The position numbers and the translations under genes are program-made. From Farysia itapuensis (taxonomy: Eukaryota; Basidiomycota; Ustilaginomycetes; Ustilaginales; Ustilaginaceae), in the NCBI GenBank assembly GCA_023212645.1, contig JALBYC010000006.1:496001-560000 (forward strand): a stretch of 64,000 nt of DNA, given 5' to 3'. The notes below the pieces were generated by a model. The model was not told where the DNA came from. It did no database searches and saw only the letters and a list, made by a program, of their open reading frames with translations. Below, piece after piece: positions 1-11,100 of this stretch (within the stretch, counting starts at the first letter, position 1; each line of letters begins with the position of its first letter).

Positions 1-1
1 T

Positions 2-2200
2 ACCGACCCTTTCAACTCCGGCTCACCTCCTGGACTCGTACATCACGTCTCTCAGATCCCACCAGCATCTCGTCAGCCAACAGCAGCTACGCACGGCGCG
101 CGAGCGGCCATCTTTCAAACCCCAGACATGGCATTAGCTCAGCAACAGCAGCTGGGCGAGTTCTCACCCGCGCTTTACCGCTTTCAGCCACAGCGTCCGG
201 ATCAGCGGCCCATATCTGGTGTAGGCGGCGTGATGCCAGCTGCTCCATCAAACGTTCAGTCAGATGCTTTCTCCAGCTCGAGTCTGCCTCGCCATGAGTC
301 GTCCACGCCGCAAGCCTCGGCATACACGGCACTGGGTGGAGCAGTCACACCCTCGAACCCGCGCCAACAGCAGCTGCACAGCCGGGAACGCCAACTGAAC
401 CCAATGCCGCCGCCCCCACCCGCTCCCACAAGACCAACCAGGCTGGCAGCAGCAGCAGCAGCGTCTGCTGCTGCTGTTGCTGTTGCTGCTACAGACGTGG
501 CTCAGCCGCAGACACACCCCGCTCCCGCACCGCCCAGTCTGTGGCGCGCAGCTCCAATCCGCTCTCGAACGTCAGACGCATTCGCCTCACCGCCATCCTC
601 GTCCTTCTCGGCTGATCTCGGCGGCGTGCACCACATCCCCGCCTTTCACCTACCCACAACCACCTCGCACCCTCCAGCAGCACATTCTGGTGCTAATTTG
701 GACTTGGCAGCTCTCGCAGCTGAACAGCGCCATACGCGCCATCCATCTGGCAATGCGTATACCACTCCAGCAGGTCAAGCGCCACCCATGCTAACCCAGC
801 TTGAACGGCATCACCACGCCGCCGCTGCCGCTGCTGCTGCTCAGCAACGGTACGAACAACAATTACGCACTTCCGCCACCGAGACAGCGCCAACACGGCG
901 GTTCATCTCGTTTGCTTCACCAGATCCAGCTTCACACGCTAGCAGATCCGCTCTTCCGCAATACGGAGCACCGGTGATGCCGGTTGACCCGCACGTTGAC
1001 CAAGATGTCAGCATCTCCGTGTCGTCACGCGGCTCACTACCAGCGCTGGACGGCAGCGGCGGCGGAGGTGGTGGTGGTGGTGGGGCGAAGACGTCGACGA
1101 CGCGAGGAGAGGGACACGACCAGTCAACCACCTCGTACGCCACTTCTACGTACGAAGATACGACGTCCGGTTCGAACGGCGATGTAGCGGGTGCACCTGC
1201 GCCGGCGCCGGCAGACACGGCGCAGTTCCAGCGGTGGGATGGGAGCGCCATGACCGTGCCGATCTGGGTCGTTTCGTCCAACGCGGCCGAGGATGAAGTG
1301 GAAGAGTGGTTCGAGCGCGATGCAGTCGACCGATTCGACGTGCGTGCCATCGCGTCTCGACGCGCCGTTGGTGGTGTGGCAACGCGCGAAGAGGGTGCGA
1401 TGAATCAAGATGTGCTGGTAGGCATTCTAGAAACGCACTTGGGACTACGCACAGGCTTGGGATGGTACGGTTACACCTACCGCAACCCAAAACCCACCAC
1501 CCGGCACGACACGAAGCCGAAACATTCACTGCCGAAAGGCGAGACTGGCAGACACGAGGAGCGGCAAGGAGAAAAAACGGATGCGGATGCGGATGACCGG
1601 GTGCAAGGATCGCGTAAACGCCGACGTACGTCGTCGTCTCTTTCGCCAATCGTCGTCGTCGTAGCCGATGATGCAACTGCGCCGTTGTCGACGACGGCGG
1701 CGGAGGAGGACGAGGAGAGCGGATCGGAAGAAGAAGAAGCGGTTAACCTGGTTTACGACGCCTTTGGACGGGTGCGTGGGACGGTTCCTCGGATGGGGTA
1801 TGCATCGAGAGGCGGTCCACGAACACCGCTCCCGCCGCCGTACGAAACAGCCGCCCTCCGCACAAGCGCTGCGCGACAAACCACCCTACGATCCTACACC
1901 CACCGCTCCCACCATGAAACCCGTCTTCTCGCCGAAATCCGCACCCTACGAGACCAGTACACCTCCCCCCACCACCACCCGGCCGCTGTCGCAAAACCCG
2001 CTCCATCCTCCACCACCACCGTTAAGAGCCAAGCCTTCTACAACCAGCTCCACGCAAAACAGCGGGTGCTTGACGACTTCCGCGCCAAGAACCGGCCGCT
2101 TCTGCTCAAAGGTCTGCAAAACGCACTCCTCTCATCCCACCCCCCCCTGCCACCACCACCGCTCCCGCTGATCGCCACAACGTCCTCATGGCACACCTAG
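2..2200 (+). CDS. Unidentified low-complexity protein, 5' end outside window
   Basis: The reading frame is open from the left edge, so the ATG at 128 is probably internal and the gene begins upstream. At least 733 codons are visible. The first two thirds are rich in Gln, Ala, Ser and Pro, with poly-Ala, poly-Gly and His-rich runs typical of disordered regulatory proteins. A more ordered segment lies around 1290-1500 (EEWFERDAVDRFDVRAIASR, then LETHLGLRTGLGWYGYTYRN). It is followed by a basic KRRRTSSS stretch, an acidic EEDEESGSEEEE stretch and a C-terminal helix-like part (AFYNQLHAKQRVLDDFRAKN). I recognise no family. A nuclear protein is possible from the basic and acidic tracts, but this is inference. 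The gene is convergent with the RRM gene downstream. Confidence 0.7.
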   Translation, partial: TDPFNSGSPPGLVHHVSQIPPASRQPTAATHGARAAIFQTPDMALAQQQQLGEFSPALYRFQPQRPDQRPISGVGGVMPAAPSNVQSDAFSSSSLPRHESSTPQASAYTALGGAVTPSNPRQQQLHSRERQLNPMPPPPPAPTRPTRLAAAAAASAAAVAVAATDVAQPQTHPAPAPPSLWRAAPIRSRTSDAFASPPSSSFSADLGGVHHIPAFHLPTTTSHPPAAHSGANLDLAALAAEQRHTRHPSGNAYTTPAGQAPPMLTQLERHHHAAAAAAAAQQRYEQQLRTSATETAPTRRFISFASPDPASHASRSALPQYGAPVMPVDPHVDQDVSISVSSRGSLPALDGSGGGGGGGGGAKTSTTRGEGHDQSTTSYATSTYEDTTSGSNGDVAGAPAPAPADTAQFQRWDGSAMTVPIWVVSSNAAEDEVEEWFERDAVDRFDVRAIASRRAVGGVATREEGAMNQDVLVGILETHLGLRTGLGWYGYTYRNPKPTTRHDTKPKHSLPKGETGRHEERQGEKTDADADDRVQGSRKRRRTSSSLSPIVVVVADDATAPLSTTAAEEDEESGSEEEEAVNLVYDAFGRVRGTVPRMGYASRGGPRTPLPPPYETAALRTSAARQTTLRSYTHRSHHETRLLAEIRTLRDQYTSPHHHPAAVAKPAPSSTTTVKSQAFYNQLHAKQRVLDDFRAKNRPLLLKGLQNALLSSHPPLPPPPLPLIATTSSWHT

Positions 2201-2611
2201 CGCGCGCGCACACACACACACACACAAAGCCCCAGAATGTCAATTTGACAAGAAACCCAGGTACAGTGGATCCAAATCTTCTAGTACTAGTGCAAGGAAA
2301 AAAGTATATGTGTGTATATGCTGTGGAGAAACAGAGAAGTCGTTGTACGAAACAGTATATGTATGCTAGTGCTGTGTCGAGGTATGCAGGGAGGGGAGGG
2401 GGAAAAAAGACGGTGCTTGCTGCTGATCTCCGTTGTTGGTTTGTGGTCTATAAAACAAAAGTGCGGCTGTGATTCCCCGAATTATGCCAAAAAAGCAGCG
2501 AACCAGGAAAAGCCGAACAGAGGTGGGGAGGGGGGCGATGGGGAGAATTACACGAAAGCAGTGGATGGGAAGCTTCCGGGGGGTGCGGGGTGGGGGAGAA
2601 AGCTCTCTCGT
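2201..2611. other. Convergent intergenic region with (CG)4(CA)9 microsatellite
   Basis: This region lies between two converging stop codons. It starts with a CG/CA dinucleotide run at 2201-2226. The rest is G-rich on the + strand with AT patches and should hold both 3' UTRs. No credible gene was seen. Confidence 0.7.
2209..2226. repeat. (CA)9 microsatellite
   Basis: Uninterrupted CA dinucleotides directly follow (CG)4, a few bases after the stop codon of the upstream gene. Confidence 0.95.
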
Positions 2612-5600
2612 TCAAGAATCGAGGGAAGTGTCGGGACTGGTTAGGCCTTGAAGGCCGAGTCGAAGACGGGTTTTGTTGGTGGTGGAGGAATCGGAGCTGT
2701 CTGATGAACCAAACGGGGCGCCAAGCGCAGTGGTACCTGCCAACTTGCCGTTGGAAGTGTGCTCGACGTTGTCGTCATCGTCGCCTGCTTCGTGCTCGCG
2801 CAGTTTGGCGAGGGAAGAAGCTGAGCCGGACGTGGAGCGCGGGAATGCGTGCTTTTTCGCGTCTGGGTCCTTGGACAGCGCCGTTCCGCGGACGCTGAGG
2901 CGGGCGATGGTCTTGGCTAGTTCCTCGGCGCTCGTTGAAGCCAGCGCCTCGTCATTAAGCAGCGAAGAAGTCTGCGAGCGGTCCGCCGTACCAGCCAGCT
3001 GCGTCTGAGATGAACCGGCCGGACCCGAAGGCATAGGACTACCTGCGGGCGAATTGGTCGACGCACGTCGAGTCAGGTGCGACAAATTGCTGGGCGCAAC
3101 TAGTGGGAAAGGATACCCCTCATCGGTGGCCGATGCCAACGGTCCCGGCGTACTATCCGAAGCACGCCTCACCATGATCGCTTTACCCATTGATGCAGCA
3201 GCAGCAGCAGCGTCCCCCTCTGCCAGCGCTGAAGAGCCCAATGCGGGCGGACGGCTTCGAGGTCCTGCTCCCGGAGTCTTGGCAATATCAGCGCGAACTA
3301 CGCCAACGCGCGCACTTGCCAGTTGTCCCTCCGACCCATCCGAGGCCTGCGAATCGCCCGACTGTCGAAGCGCACTTCCTCGAGGAGGTCCAGAGGGCTG
3401 CGACCAATGCGGTGTTGCCGGCTGCTGCTGTTGACCACGCGAGTCAAACATCGAGCTGAAACCCACGGAATGACCCTGTCCACCCATGGACGACATCTGG
3501 AACGGCGCACCCGGCGCTACGTTGGTAAAACCAGGGAACGTGTTGGAACCAGCGGCAAAAGAATCGCTGCCGTCGCCTGGGCTAAAAGTGCCGAGTCCCG
3601 GACTGAGAAAGTGCGGATGAAGCGGTGGAGTCTGGGGCATCTGCTGGAAGGTGAATCCAGGCATGCCTGGCGTCATCAGATCGCGCATTCTACCGGCCAC
3701 GGGGCTCATCTGGTCGGAAGCGGATGTTCGCTCCGTGCCTGCAAAGCCGTGCGAGGGCAGCTGGATTCGACCCGGACGCGCCGCTTCTTGCATCGGAGGC
3801 GGTGGCGGTGATACAAGTCCGGGCGACATCAGATCAGAGGGAAGATAGTTCGAAGCATCTGCAAAATCGCCGTTGGAAGGCAGGCCGATCGACATCGGCG
3901 CGTTCCTAAGCCCGGCCGAATGCATCGCCTCGGACTCTCGACTGTCTGTCGACTCGGAAAACAACCCAAACGGCCTTTGGTACGAGCCAACCGCGTTGGC
4001 TTGCGAGTCTGCCGGCAAGTGTGCCCACTGCGTCCCGTCTGCTGCAAAGGGGGACTGAGACAAAGCATTGGCAGCGGCAAACGAAGCTTGGTGTTGGTTC
4101 TGGTTCTGAAGGAAACGCTGTCGCTGTTGCTGCTGCATCTGCAAATGCTGCTGCTGCTGCTGGTGCTGCTGGTGATAAGCCCCAGCTTGCATGTAGGGCG
4201 GCTGTCCGGTTTGTGGCCCAGTACCCTGCTTGAACTGCTGTTGCTGGAAATGTGGTGGTTGCGGTAGCGAATTGGCATGCATGTGCATACCCTGCGGACC
4301 GGCGTTCTGGGGTGCAAAGGGGGGAGGACGCACATTGTTGGTCATGTGCGAAGGAAGAGCGGCGGCGGCAAAGGCACTCGTGTACTGAGCAGGATTGCCA
4401 GGAGTACCCACAGCCGGACCTTGCTGCGTGGCAAATCTGTCAAAGTGAACCTTGAGAGTGCGCCCACTGTACTCGTATCCATGGTACAGCCGCACGGCGT
4501 TCTGTGCATCTTCTTGGTTCGAAAAAAGCACGGTGCCGAAACCTCGACTTCGACCATCGGGTCCGATGGCCACGTCAGCACGCTGAATCATACCAGCCGC
4601 TCGGAACAGATCTTTAAGGTCCTGCCACTGACAGTGAAATGGTAGGTTGCCAACGAAGAGCACTCGACCCGCGTACGAGGTAGTTGGCATACCCGGGGCC
4701 ACAGACTGCGCGCCAAATGGCTGTGACTGGAGTGACGGAGCGCCGGCATTTGCGAAAGAGCCAGGTCCAGTGGGCCATGGTGCCATCGTGGTAGCTCCTG
4801 GGAAACCCGTGGGGACAGAAGAACCACCTGTGCTCTGGTGCTGGGGCAAAGACTGTTCTTGGGTGCTCGAGCCGGGCCAACTGCTTAGCTGAGACGGAGA
4901 AGGCAGAGTACCAATGTCCGAGGCTCTTCTTGCATCCTTTTGTACGGAGAGGAAAGACTGTATCGCTGAGTTGGAGGATGTGTTGGCGCCCGATACCGAC
5001 TGAGGCGATCCCGTGGCCATGTGAGACAGCAGGGAGGATGCACTGCGGGGGACCTGACTAGAGGCCGGACGAGGTGAAATTGCACCGTCGTACAGACCCG
5101 CGATTGAATTACGCGCGGCAAAGGGTCGAGCATGCATAGCTTGTGCCAAAGGAGATGCCGTTCCAGGTGAGGTTCCGAGGAGGGGAGAGGAGCTCGTAAA
5201 GTGGTTTTGAGAAGCAGTGAGAGAGGGAATGTTGAGTGAGGTTGCGCTTCCATTACTGTGTGTTTGAGCCAGCTGACTGGGCAAGAAGAGGCCTGTGGGG
5301 CCAGACAGTGAGGAGACAGTGTTGGAACCGAGACTGGGTGTGATTGCGCTGCCTGCCACCCCTCCCATGCTTCCGCTGCGGTCGATGCGGACATCGAGCG
5401 TTCTGCTCTGCCAGGTAAAACCTCCAAGCATCTCGACGGCTTTGAGGGCATCCTGCTCGTTAGCCATCAGAACTGTGCCGTAACCGCGACTGCGATTGTC
5501 GGGACTGAGAGATACATCGGTGCGAAGCACAGTGCCAGCTTTGCGAAAGAGGTCTTTGAGATCCTGCCATCGAACACGGTAGGGAAGATTTGAGACTATG

Positions 5601-6355
5601 AGTTGGGTACGAGGATCGGACGCTGACAGAGGTCCGGTACTTGGCGCGGGGGACGTTGCTGCTAGGGAATCTTGACCGGGAAGGACGTGGGAAAAGGAAG
5701 AGTGTCTGGATCCGGTGAAGGCATGAGAAGCTTGCGGATCGAGTCCAAGATTGCTGGCGGAGCTGAGACCATCGGAGAAGGACTGACGGGCAAAAGTTGG
5801 CCTACTTTCTGCCAAGGCAGGCTGGGGTGCCAATGTTGACGAGTGGGAAAGTCGTCGAAGCAAGCTTGAGTCGGGAAGCTGCGACGAGAGCAGACGCGAT
5901 GAGGCTTCAGACTCGTTTGTGCCCGACTGGGCAAGACTGTATCCTAGACTAAATGGAGACCGCGGCAGAGGAGAATGTGAGGATCGCCCGTCTACAGAAG
6001 AGATGTTGAGACTAGGCAAGGCAGAATGACTGATGTCTTGGTTGTTGCCACTTTGCAAAGCTGCATCCGCTGCACCAAAGTCACTGGTTTTGGCGCTTCC
6101 ATTTTGCTCGACTTTTGCCTTGGGAGAGTAGGCATTGGCATGAACTGACAGAGGTGATAGGACTGAGCTGGACAGCTTGGTGGCCGAAGCGGGTGGAGTA
6201 TCGTTTGAGATAGCTTTGGTCGGCGTATGTGTATGATCAGTGCCAGACAGTGTTGCGCTGGCTGCCGGTGCTGGTGCAGATGGACCAGAGATGCTTGAAC
6301 TGGCTGTTGAACCTTGTGAATCAACCGGATTGCTGGATTGATCTTCCAAACTCAT
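2612..6355 (-). CDS. RNA-binding protein with two RRM domains
   Basis: The protein has 1247 aa. The frame extends to 6493 but only from a TTG; the first good ATG is at 6355 (MSLEDQSS). Two RRMs of the same subtype are visible. RRM1 is at about residues 240-320 (LIVSNLPYRVRWQDLKDLFR ... RSRGYGTVLM) and RRM2 at about 560-640 (VLFVGNLPFHCQWQDLKDLF ... RSRGFGTVLF). Both have RNP1/RNP2 and the NLP(F/Y)xxxWQDLKDLFR signature of fungal Gbp2/Hrb1-like RRMs. The flanks are Ser/Pro/Gln-rich, with a poly-Gln block encoded at 4090-4260. A role in mRNA binding or export is inferred from the RRM subtype only. The C-terminus is uncertain: the next frame gives a Pro-rich ending with a stop at 2641-2643 (see findings). 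Confidence 0.85.
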   Translation of the reverse strand: MSLEDQSSNPVDSQGSTASSSISGPSAPAPAASATLSGTDHTHTPTKAISNDTPPASATKLSSSVLSPLSVHANAYSPKAKVEQNGSAKTSDFGAADAALQSGNNQDISHSALPSLNISSVDGRSSHSPLPRSPFSLGYSLAQSGTNESEASSRLLSSQLPDSSLLRRLSHSSTLAPQPALAESRPTFARQSFSDGLSSASNLGLDPQASHAFTGSRHSSFSHVLPGQDSLAATSPAPSTGPLSASDPRTQLIVSNLPYRVRWQDLKDLFRKAGTVLRTDVSLSPDNRSRGYGTVLMANEQDALKAVEMLGGFTWQSRTLDVRIDRSGSMGGVAGSAITPSLGSNTVSSLSGPTGLFLPSQLAQTHSNGSATSLNIPSLTASQNHFTSSSPLLGTSPGTASPLAQAMHARPFAARNSIAGLYDGAISPRPASSQVPRSASSLLSHMATGSPQSVSGANTSSNSAIQSFLSVQKDARRASDIGTLPSPSQLSSWPGSSTQEQSLPQHQSTGGSSVPTGFPGATTMAPWPTGPGSFANAGAPSLQSQPFGAQSVAPGMPTTSYAGRVLFVGNLPFHCQWQDLKDLFRAAGMIQRADVAIGPDGRSRGFGTVLFSNQEDAQNAVRLYHGYEYSGRTLKVHFDRFATQQGPAVGTPGNPAQYTSAFAAAALPSHMTNNVRPPPFAPQNAGPQGMHMHANSLPQPPHFQQQQFKQGTGPQTGQPPYMQAGAYHQQHQQQQQHLQMQQQQRQRFLQNQNQHQASFAAANALSQSPFAADGTQWAHLPADSQANAVGSYQRPFGLFSESTDSRESEAMHSAGLRNAPMSIGLPSNGDFADASNYLPSDLMSPGLVSPPPPPMQEAARPGRIQLPSHGFAGTERTSASDQMSPVAGRMRDLMTPGMPGFTFQQMPQTPPLHPHFLSPGLGTFSPGDGSDSFAAGSNTFPGFTNVAPGAPFQMSSMGGQGHSVGFSSMFDSRGQQQQPATPHWSQPSGPPRGSALRQSGDSQASDGSEGQLASARVGVVRADIAKTPGAGPRSRPPALGSSALAEGDAAAAAASMGKAIMVRRASDSTPGPLASATDEGYPFPLVAPSNLSHLTRRASTNSPAGSPMPSGPAGSSQTQLAGTADRSQTSSLLNDEALASTSAEELAKTIARLSVRGTALSKDPDAKKHAFPRSTSGSASSLAKLREHEAGDDDDNVEHTSNGKLAGTTALGAPFGSSDSSDSSTTNKTRLRLGLQGLTSPDTSLDS
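4107..4260 (-). repeat. CAG/CAA trinucleotide-rich tract (poly-Gln)
   Basis: On the minus strand, imperfect CAG/CAA runs encode Gln-rich segments of the RRM protein (HQQHQQQQQHLQMQQQQ). This is a likely length-polymorphic site. Confidence 0.75.
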
Positions 6356-6848
6356 GCTTGCGTGTATAGAGAGTTTTGGGTGGATACCAACCGTGGAATG
6401 GCGAAGTAGGTGATGTTGTTGCCGACGAAAGAAACCCAGATGGTGACCCGAAACAGAAGAACCCGTGTCTAGTGACTGACCCAAACCCCCCAAAGCGTTG
6501 CGTGTAGCTGTGCGTGTATAATCAAGCTAAGAGAGTGGCGAATGGCGGAGGAGAGGACCGAGACATGTGCAAGTGGCCTGGTGAGAAAGGGTGGAGGAGA
6601 GGCCGACCGCTCTGATATTTTTGCGTACGCATGGATTCCCGGATCTCGCGCTCGTCGTTTGGCGGCCGCTTCTGTGCATCGCGCGTGCGCGCGTGCGTCA
6701 TTGACCATTCGCGATCTTACAAGCCGCTGCTCAAATATATCGTGCGAGAAAACTCGATCGTTGTGCTTGTCTCGCGTGAGGAAGAACTGCAAAAATCTCG
6801 CCGCTCTGTGTCTCCTTCATCTTACAACCTCACTCTGGCATACATAGC
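6356..6848. promoter_or_regulatory. Divergent promoter region, RRM gene and uS5m gene
   Basis: About 490 nt separate two divergent start codons. It contains alternating GC tracts (around 6660-6700) and pyrimidine-rich sequence before the uS5m ATG. No canonical TATA box stood out. Confidence 0.5.
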
Positions 6849-7973
6849 ATGGCAACGTCAAGAGGCTCTCGAGTCGCACTCACTACGTTGCTCCAACATG
6901 GCCGGGTCTCGGCTTTGAGACGTTTGGCGACAAAGGCAGAGGCCAGTCCGGCTACTCCTGCACCCGAAAACAAGTCGTCAGCTTCTTCTGTTGCATCAAC
7001 CTCGCGATCCCCTTTGGTCTCAAAGGGCAAGGATGCGCCAACAAAACTTCCCCTCTCTTCTCCAATGCTGGACGCACCATTGCCCATCACATTTCCAAGC
7101 GACACACTTCGTTCCTTCCCCTCTCTACTACAATTCGCTGACCCCGTCCTGGATCCCCAACCAGGCAACTTCTTTGAGCTAAAGAGGTCTTCCGAATATC
7201 CCCATGGCGGCTCGCTGACTTTTTACAATGAACCGCAGCTGTTCAAGCCGAGTCCGCCCACACCTGCCGAAATGATTCTCTCCGGGGCCAGTAGCTCGGC
7301 TGCAGACGAACTCAGACCGGAAGTCCACCTCTCCAACCTCACCACACTCACCTCGAGCGAGGTGCAAAACTTGTATCGGCATGTTCTCTTCTTCAAGCGG
7401 GTCACCCACATGACTGGCAAGGGAAAAGTCCAGAGCGTGGCTGCACTCGTAGTCACCGGCAACGGCAATGGTCTTGTCGGTTACGGCGAAGGCAAGGATG
7501 CCGACAGCACCCGAAGTGCTCGTAAAGCCTTCCACCAGGCTGTCAGAGGTCTTGACAGTGTACACATCCACAAGGGCACCGATGGCTCTCGCACTATCGA
7601 GACCGTGCTCACACAGAAATGGGGAGCCACGGTCGTCACATTGCGTCCACGCCCTGCAGGGTTTGGTCTGCGTGTTCCACCAGTGATCCACTCCATCTGC
7701 CGCGCTGCTGGCATCCGAGACCTGAGCGCATCCATTGAAGGGTCCACCAACGTGATGAATGTCGTCAAAGCGACAATGCAGGCTCTCTGGGGCGGCGCAG
7801 CTCCCATTGGCCTCGGTGACGGTCTCGAAGGCGGAATGCGACGCAACGATAAGGGTAGAGGTCAACGAAACCGCGCCGACATCGAACGAACCCGTGGTCG
7901 ACGTCTCTCTGAAATTCACGTCGTCAAGAAAACTCGTCGTCTCCGCATCGACACCCCGCTTACATCCAAATAG
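6849..7973 (+). CDS. MRPS5: Mitochondrial small-subunit ribosomal protein uS5m
   Basis: The protein has 374 aa and starts at the first ATG. The N-terminal 40 residues are Ser/Arg/Ala-rich without acids early on (MATSRGSRVALTTLLQHGR), as expected for a mitochondrial targeting sequence. The ribosomal S5 N-terminal double-stranded RNA-binding domain spans about residues 175-245 (FFKRVTHMTGKGKVQSVAAL, GYGEGKDADSTRSARKAF). The S5 C-terminal domain follows (PRPAGFGLRVPPVIHSICRA, AGIRDLSASIEGSTNVMNVV). The tail is basic (RNRADIERTRGRRLSEIHVV). It belongs to the mitoribosome small subunit. The gene is convergent with SEC8; the two stop codons are about 215 nt apart. Confidence 0.93.
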   Translation: MATSRGSRVALTTLLQHGRVSALRRLATKAEASPATPAPENKSSASSVASTSRSPLVSKGKDAPTKLPLSSPMLDAPLPITFPSDTLRSFPSLLQFADPVLDPQPGNFFELKRSSEYPHGGSLTFYNEPQLFKPSPPTPAEMILSGASSSAADELRPEVHLSNLTTLTSSEVQNLYRHVLFFKRVTHMTGKGKVQSVAALVVTGNGNGLVGYGEGKDADSTRSARKAFHQAVRGLDSVHIHKGTDGSRTIETVLTQKWGATVVTLRPRPAGFGLRVPPVIHSICRAAGIRDLSASIEGSTNVMNVVKATMQALWGGAAPIGLGDGLEGGMRRNDKGRGQRNRADIERTRGRRLSEIHVVKKTRRLRIDTPLTSK

Positions 7974-8150
7974 CCCCGACACACACACGCACCCGCGCGC
8001 GCCCCCAACCGGTCACACACACACCAAAAGCAGCAAACCTGCATTTTGTACTCTAGCTTTCCCAGCGACACAACCCCCCCTTTTTTTAGCACTCACGATA
8101 TCTGGCGCGCAGGAGAACCCGGATTTTAATCGTGCTGGTGCTTTTGCATT

Positions 8151-8151
8151 G

Positions 8152-8182
<31 letters not shown>
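8151..8182. repeat. (GT)n microsatellite next to the SEC8 stop codon
   Basis: GT dinucleotides carry one C interruption, with an uninterrupted (GT)12 at 8159-8182. The run ends six bases before the SEC8 stop (8188-8190), so it is transcribed as a CA run at the start of the SEC8 3' UTR. Confidence 0.95.
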
Positions 8183-8187
8183 TGTTT

Positions 8188-11100
8188 CTAGTCGTCGTCG
8201 CTCTCGCCTCCTGCAATGTCGTGCAGTTCGATGAGGTACTCGTTGTATTTTTGACGTGAGAGGGCCGGAATGCCGGGCTGGTGGACTGTCGTACCAGCGT
8301 TGGCGACGACTTTCTCCACACCTTCCGTGCTGTTACTGCTCGACGAGCCGCCGTTGGCTATTTCAAGGGACAAATGGAGGAGCGCTTCGCACTCGGGGAA
8401 TCCAACCCCATGAGTCGTTCGCTGTTTGAACCGCTTCATATTGCCCAGCAGCTCGTCTGGCGTCTTGGAGTACAGCAGTTCATAGAATTTCTTGCACCGT
8501 TCAAACGACGTTTCCTCCGCGCTGTGCGCGCCCGCGCTGGTGGCGGAGACGGATGTGGGCAGAATGTTTTTGAGATTCTGCTGTAGGGCGAGGATATTGC
8601 GAACCATCTTGGTGACACCGTCTCGGTTGATGGCCTTGATTTTGTGTACGGATGCGATCAACAGGCTGTCCATCAGCTGAGCGATGCCGGTGAATACCAT
8701 CGCCTTGGTCTCTGGCAGCAGTGTGGCGCTGAGCATATCATCCAGACTCGCCAATTCGGCATTTAGATCGACAACGTGTGGCGCAGGTTCAATCGCAGTA
8801 TCGTTCACCACGTAGCTCACCTCCGAAACAGCCAGCTGCAGGTAGGTAATGACGCGCAAGCGGGCCTCTAAGCGCAAGGTGGCCTGGATGAGCAACGAAA
8901 GCTGCTGGTACACCTTGGGCAGAGCCTGGTACCTGGCGAACAAGTCGGGAGATAGTGGCAGTGGCAATTCAGACCCGTCTGTGCCCGTCTCAGCGGCCGC
9001 GTTTGGCTTCACCGTTGTGCTCGCCTTGGACGAAGCCGAAGCAGATCGGACAAGGTCGACGCTGCCAATCACACTCAGTCGTGCTTCGGGTCGCTTGGAT
9101 CGTTTCAGCACCTCGTCCACGGCCGAGCCGGACGAGTCCCTGTTGCCCTTGTCAGCAACAGCTACGGGGTGTAAACGTTCAATGCTGTGCAAGAACCACT
9201 CGATGCTGTGCTGAAGGCAGCCCAATGCCAAAAGCTTTTTCCGCGACGTTACCAGCTCGTGCACCGCGAAGGGAGATCTTGACGCCGCGAGGGCTAGTTC
9301 CAGTCGCGTCTCCTGTGCCTGTATCTCTTTCAGACGTTCTGGAGGCGTGTCTGCGCTAAGAATTTCGGAGAGACAGGCGTACAGCTCCGGTCTCTGTGCC
9401 CAGGAAGCTGACAGAACATAGACTCCGCCAATACCGTTGCTTGTCGTTTCCCCATTACTGTCGATTGCGCTCGCCTTACCTGAGCCATTGGCTGTTGTCA
9501 AGATGGATTCGGTAGCGGTCGCGGCGGCTGCGGTGGCGGCGTCCTTGGATACGAGATCGCGGAAGCGCTCGCCACACTTTTGGTAGTACTGCACAACAGT
9601 GGTCACGATGAGTCGCGAGTAGCTTTCGCGATGGAAAGGCGTGGTTGCCAGCATCGAGTACAGGCTGTCCAACAGCAAGATGACGTTGGACGCGCTTTTG
9701 ACAAGCGGACGGCTGACACTTCTGCCTGTCTGGGTGACAAATTGCTGTCCAGTGCGTGAGGTTGGGTCTTCGGCAAAGGCGCCTGCATGTCCGGTAGCGC
9801 TGAAGAACAGTGTCTGCACTTTCTCCTCCAACTGAGGCAGGAAAACATCCTGGACGAATTCCTCGAGGAAAGCAGAGAATCCTTTCGACGTTTCTCCTGC
9901 GGCTTCGGAAGGCATGACGGCGCTGACGCGCTCGATGAACGACAAGGCCGGCTGAAACAAGACCGACACGTTGAACGCATCTGGCTTGACCAGAAGGCGA
10001 TGCCCGGCGCCCGTGTACATGTCTTCGGGCTTGCGCGAGCCAGATAGAGGCGCGGAGACGATGACCTGATTCCTGGCATGGCTGTAGTCTGTCAGCTTGG
10101 TTTCGCGCGAGTGAACAAGGCCGGGGACAGACGCCTTCAGCGCTTCGGCAATGGCCAGCTCATGGCGTCGCAGTGATGCATGGTCCCTTCGAGTAGTGGT
10201 CAATCGTTTGGCACCTGGATCAGCCAGTTTGAACAGCTGCTTGCCTCGATCGCGTCCATATCGTTGGTCGCGAATGATGTCATTCACCGAGACAATCGCG
10301 TTTCTCGACAGGACGGACTCTTCGTCATCCATCAGGTAGTCGTGCAGGAGGGTCCGGACCTCGTGCTGAATCGGTTTCCATACTTCAATCAACGATCCGG
10401 CACCCGAGATCTTTCGCGATGCCAGCTCGTCTTTGAACCCAGCTCTGCCGGCAATCATCCCTGCCACTTCGTACACCACGCGGTGACCCTGAAGCACGGC
10501 ATCCAATTTACTGAACAGCGTCCAGAACAAGTCGCGCATCATCTCACCATCGCGCTGCAACGCCGAAGACTCCCCGGCAGAGATACGGAGCATGGTGGAA
10601 GCGGGTCGTTTGGCGGCCACCAGATTGAAAGAGGAACGTGCCGAGGACGACTGCGGCTCGATGTCGTGAAACGACTTTGCCAGAGCAGACGAAGATGCCA
10701 GTAGCATCGACTCGGGTCGCAGTGCAATGGAGAATCGACGCAGAGGTTCGTTTCGAGCGTCTACTTCGTCGATGGTCGCGTCGATCAATTGATGCACCTC
10801 GATGGCAAGTCTTTGGGAGACCGTGTCGAGCGCCACTCCCAACTTTCCCAGTCGGGATAACGACTCGAGAAGCATTTCTATGTAGAGAAAAGAGTCGCTC
10901 TCCGGATTGCGCGCAACATCGTTGTTGCCATTTGCCATTGTGCCGTCGTAACGATTGCCTGAAGCATCGTACTCTTTCAGTTCGCCGGTCAAGGCCGAGA
11001 CAGCGGGTGCGGACATGAGCTCTGTCTCGGGAATATCGCCGGCCAGGGTGGGATCAAAGGTAGGTCTCGATCGTAAGCTGTGCAGATATCGATGAAGCTG

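Noticed and set aside
6356..6493. N-terminal 46-codon extension of the RRM protein
   Set aside because: It opens only with TTG; the first ATG in frame is at 6355.
2209..8182. CA and GT dinucleotide runs as possible mobile-element traces
   Set aside because: They are simple microsatellites in 3' UTRs without terminal repeats, target duplications or coding remnants.
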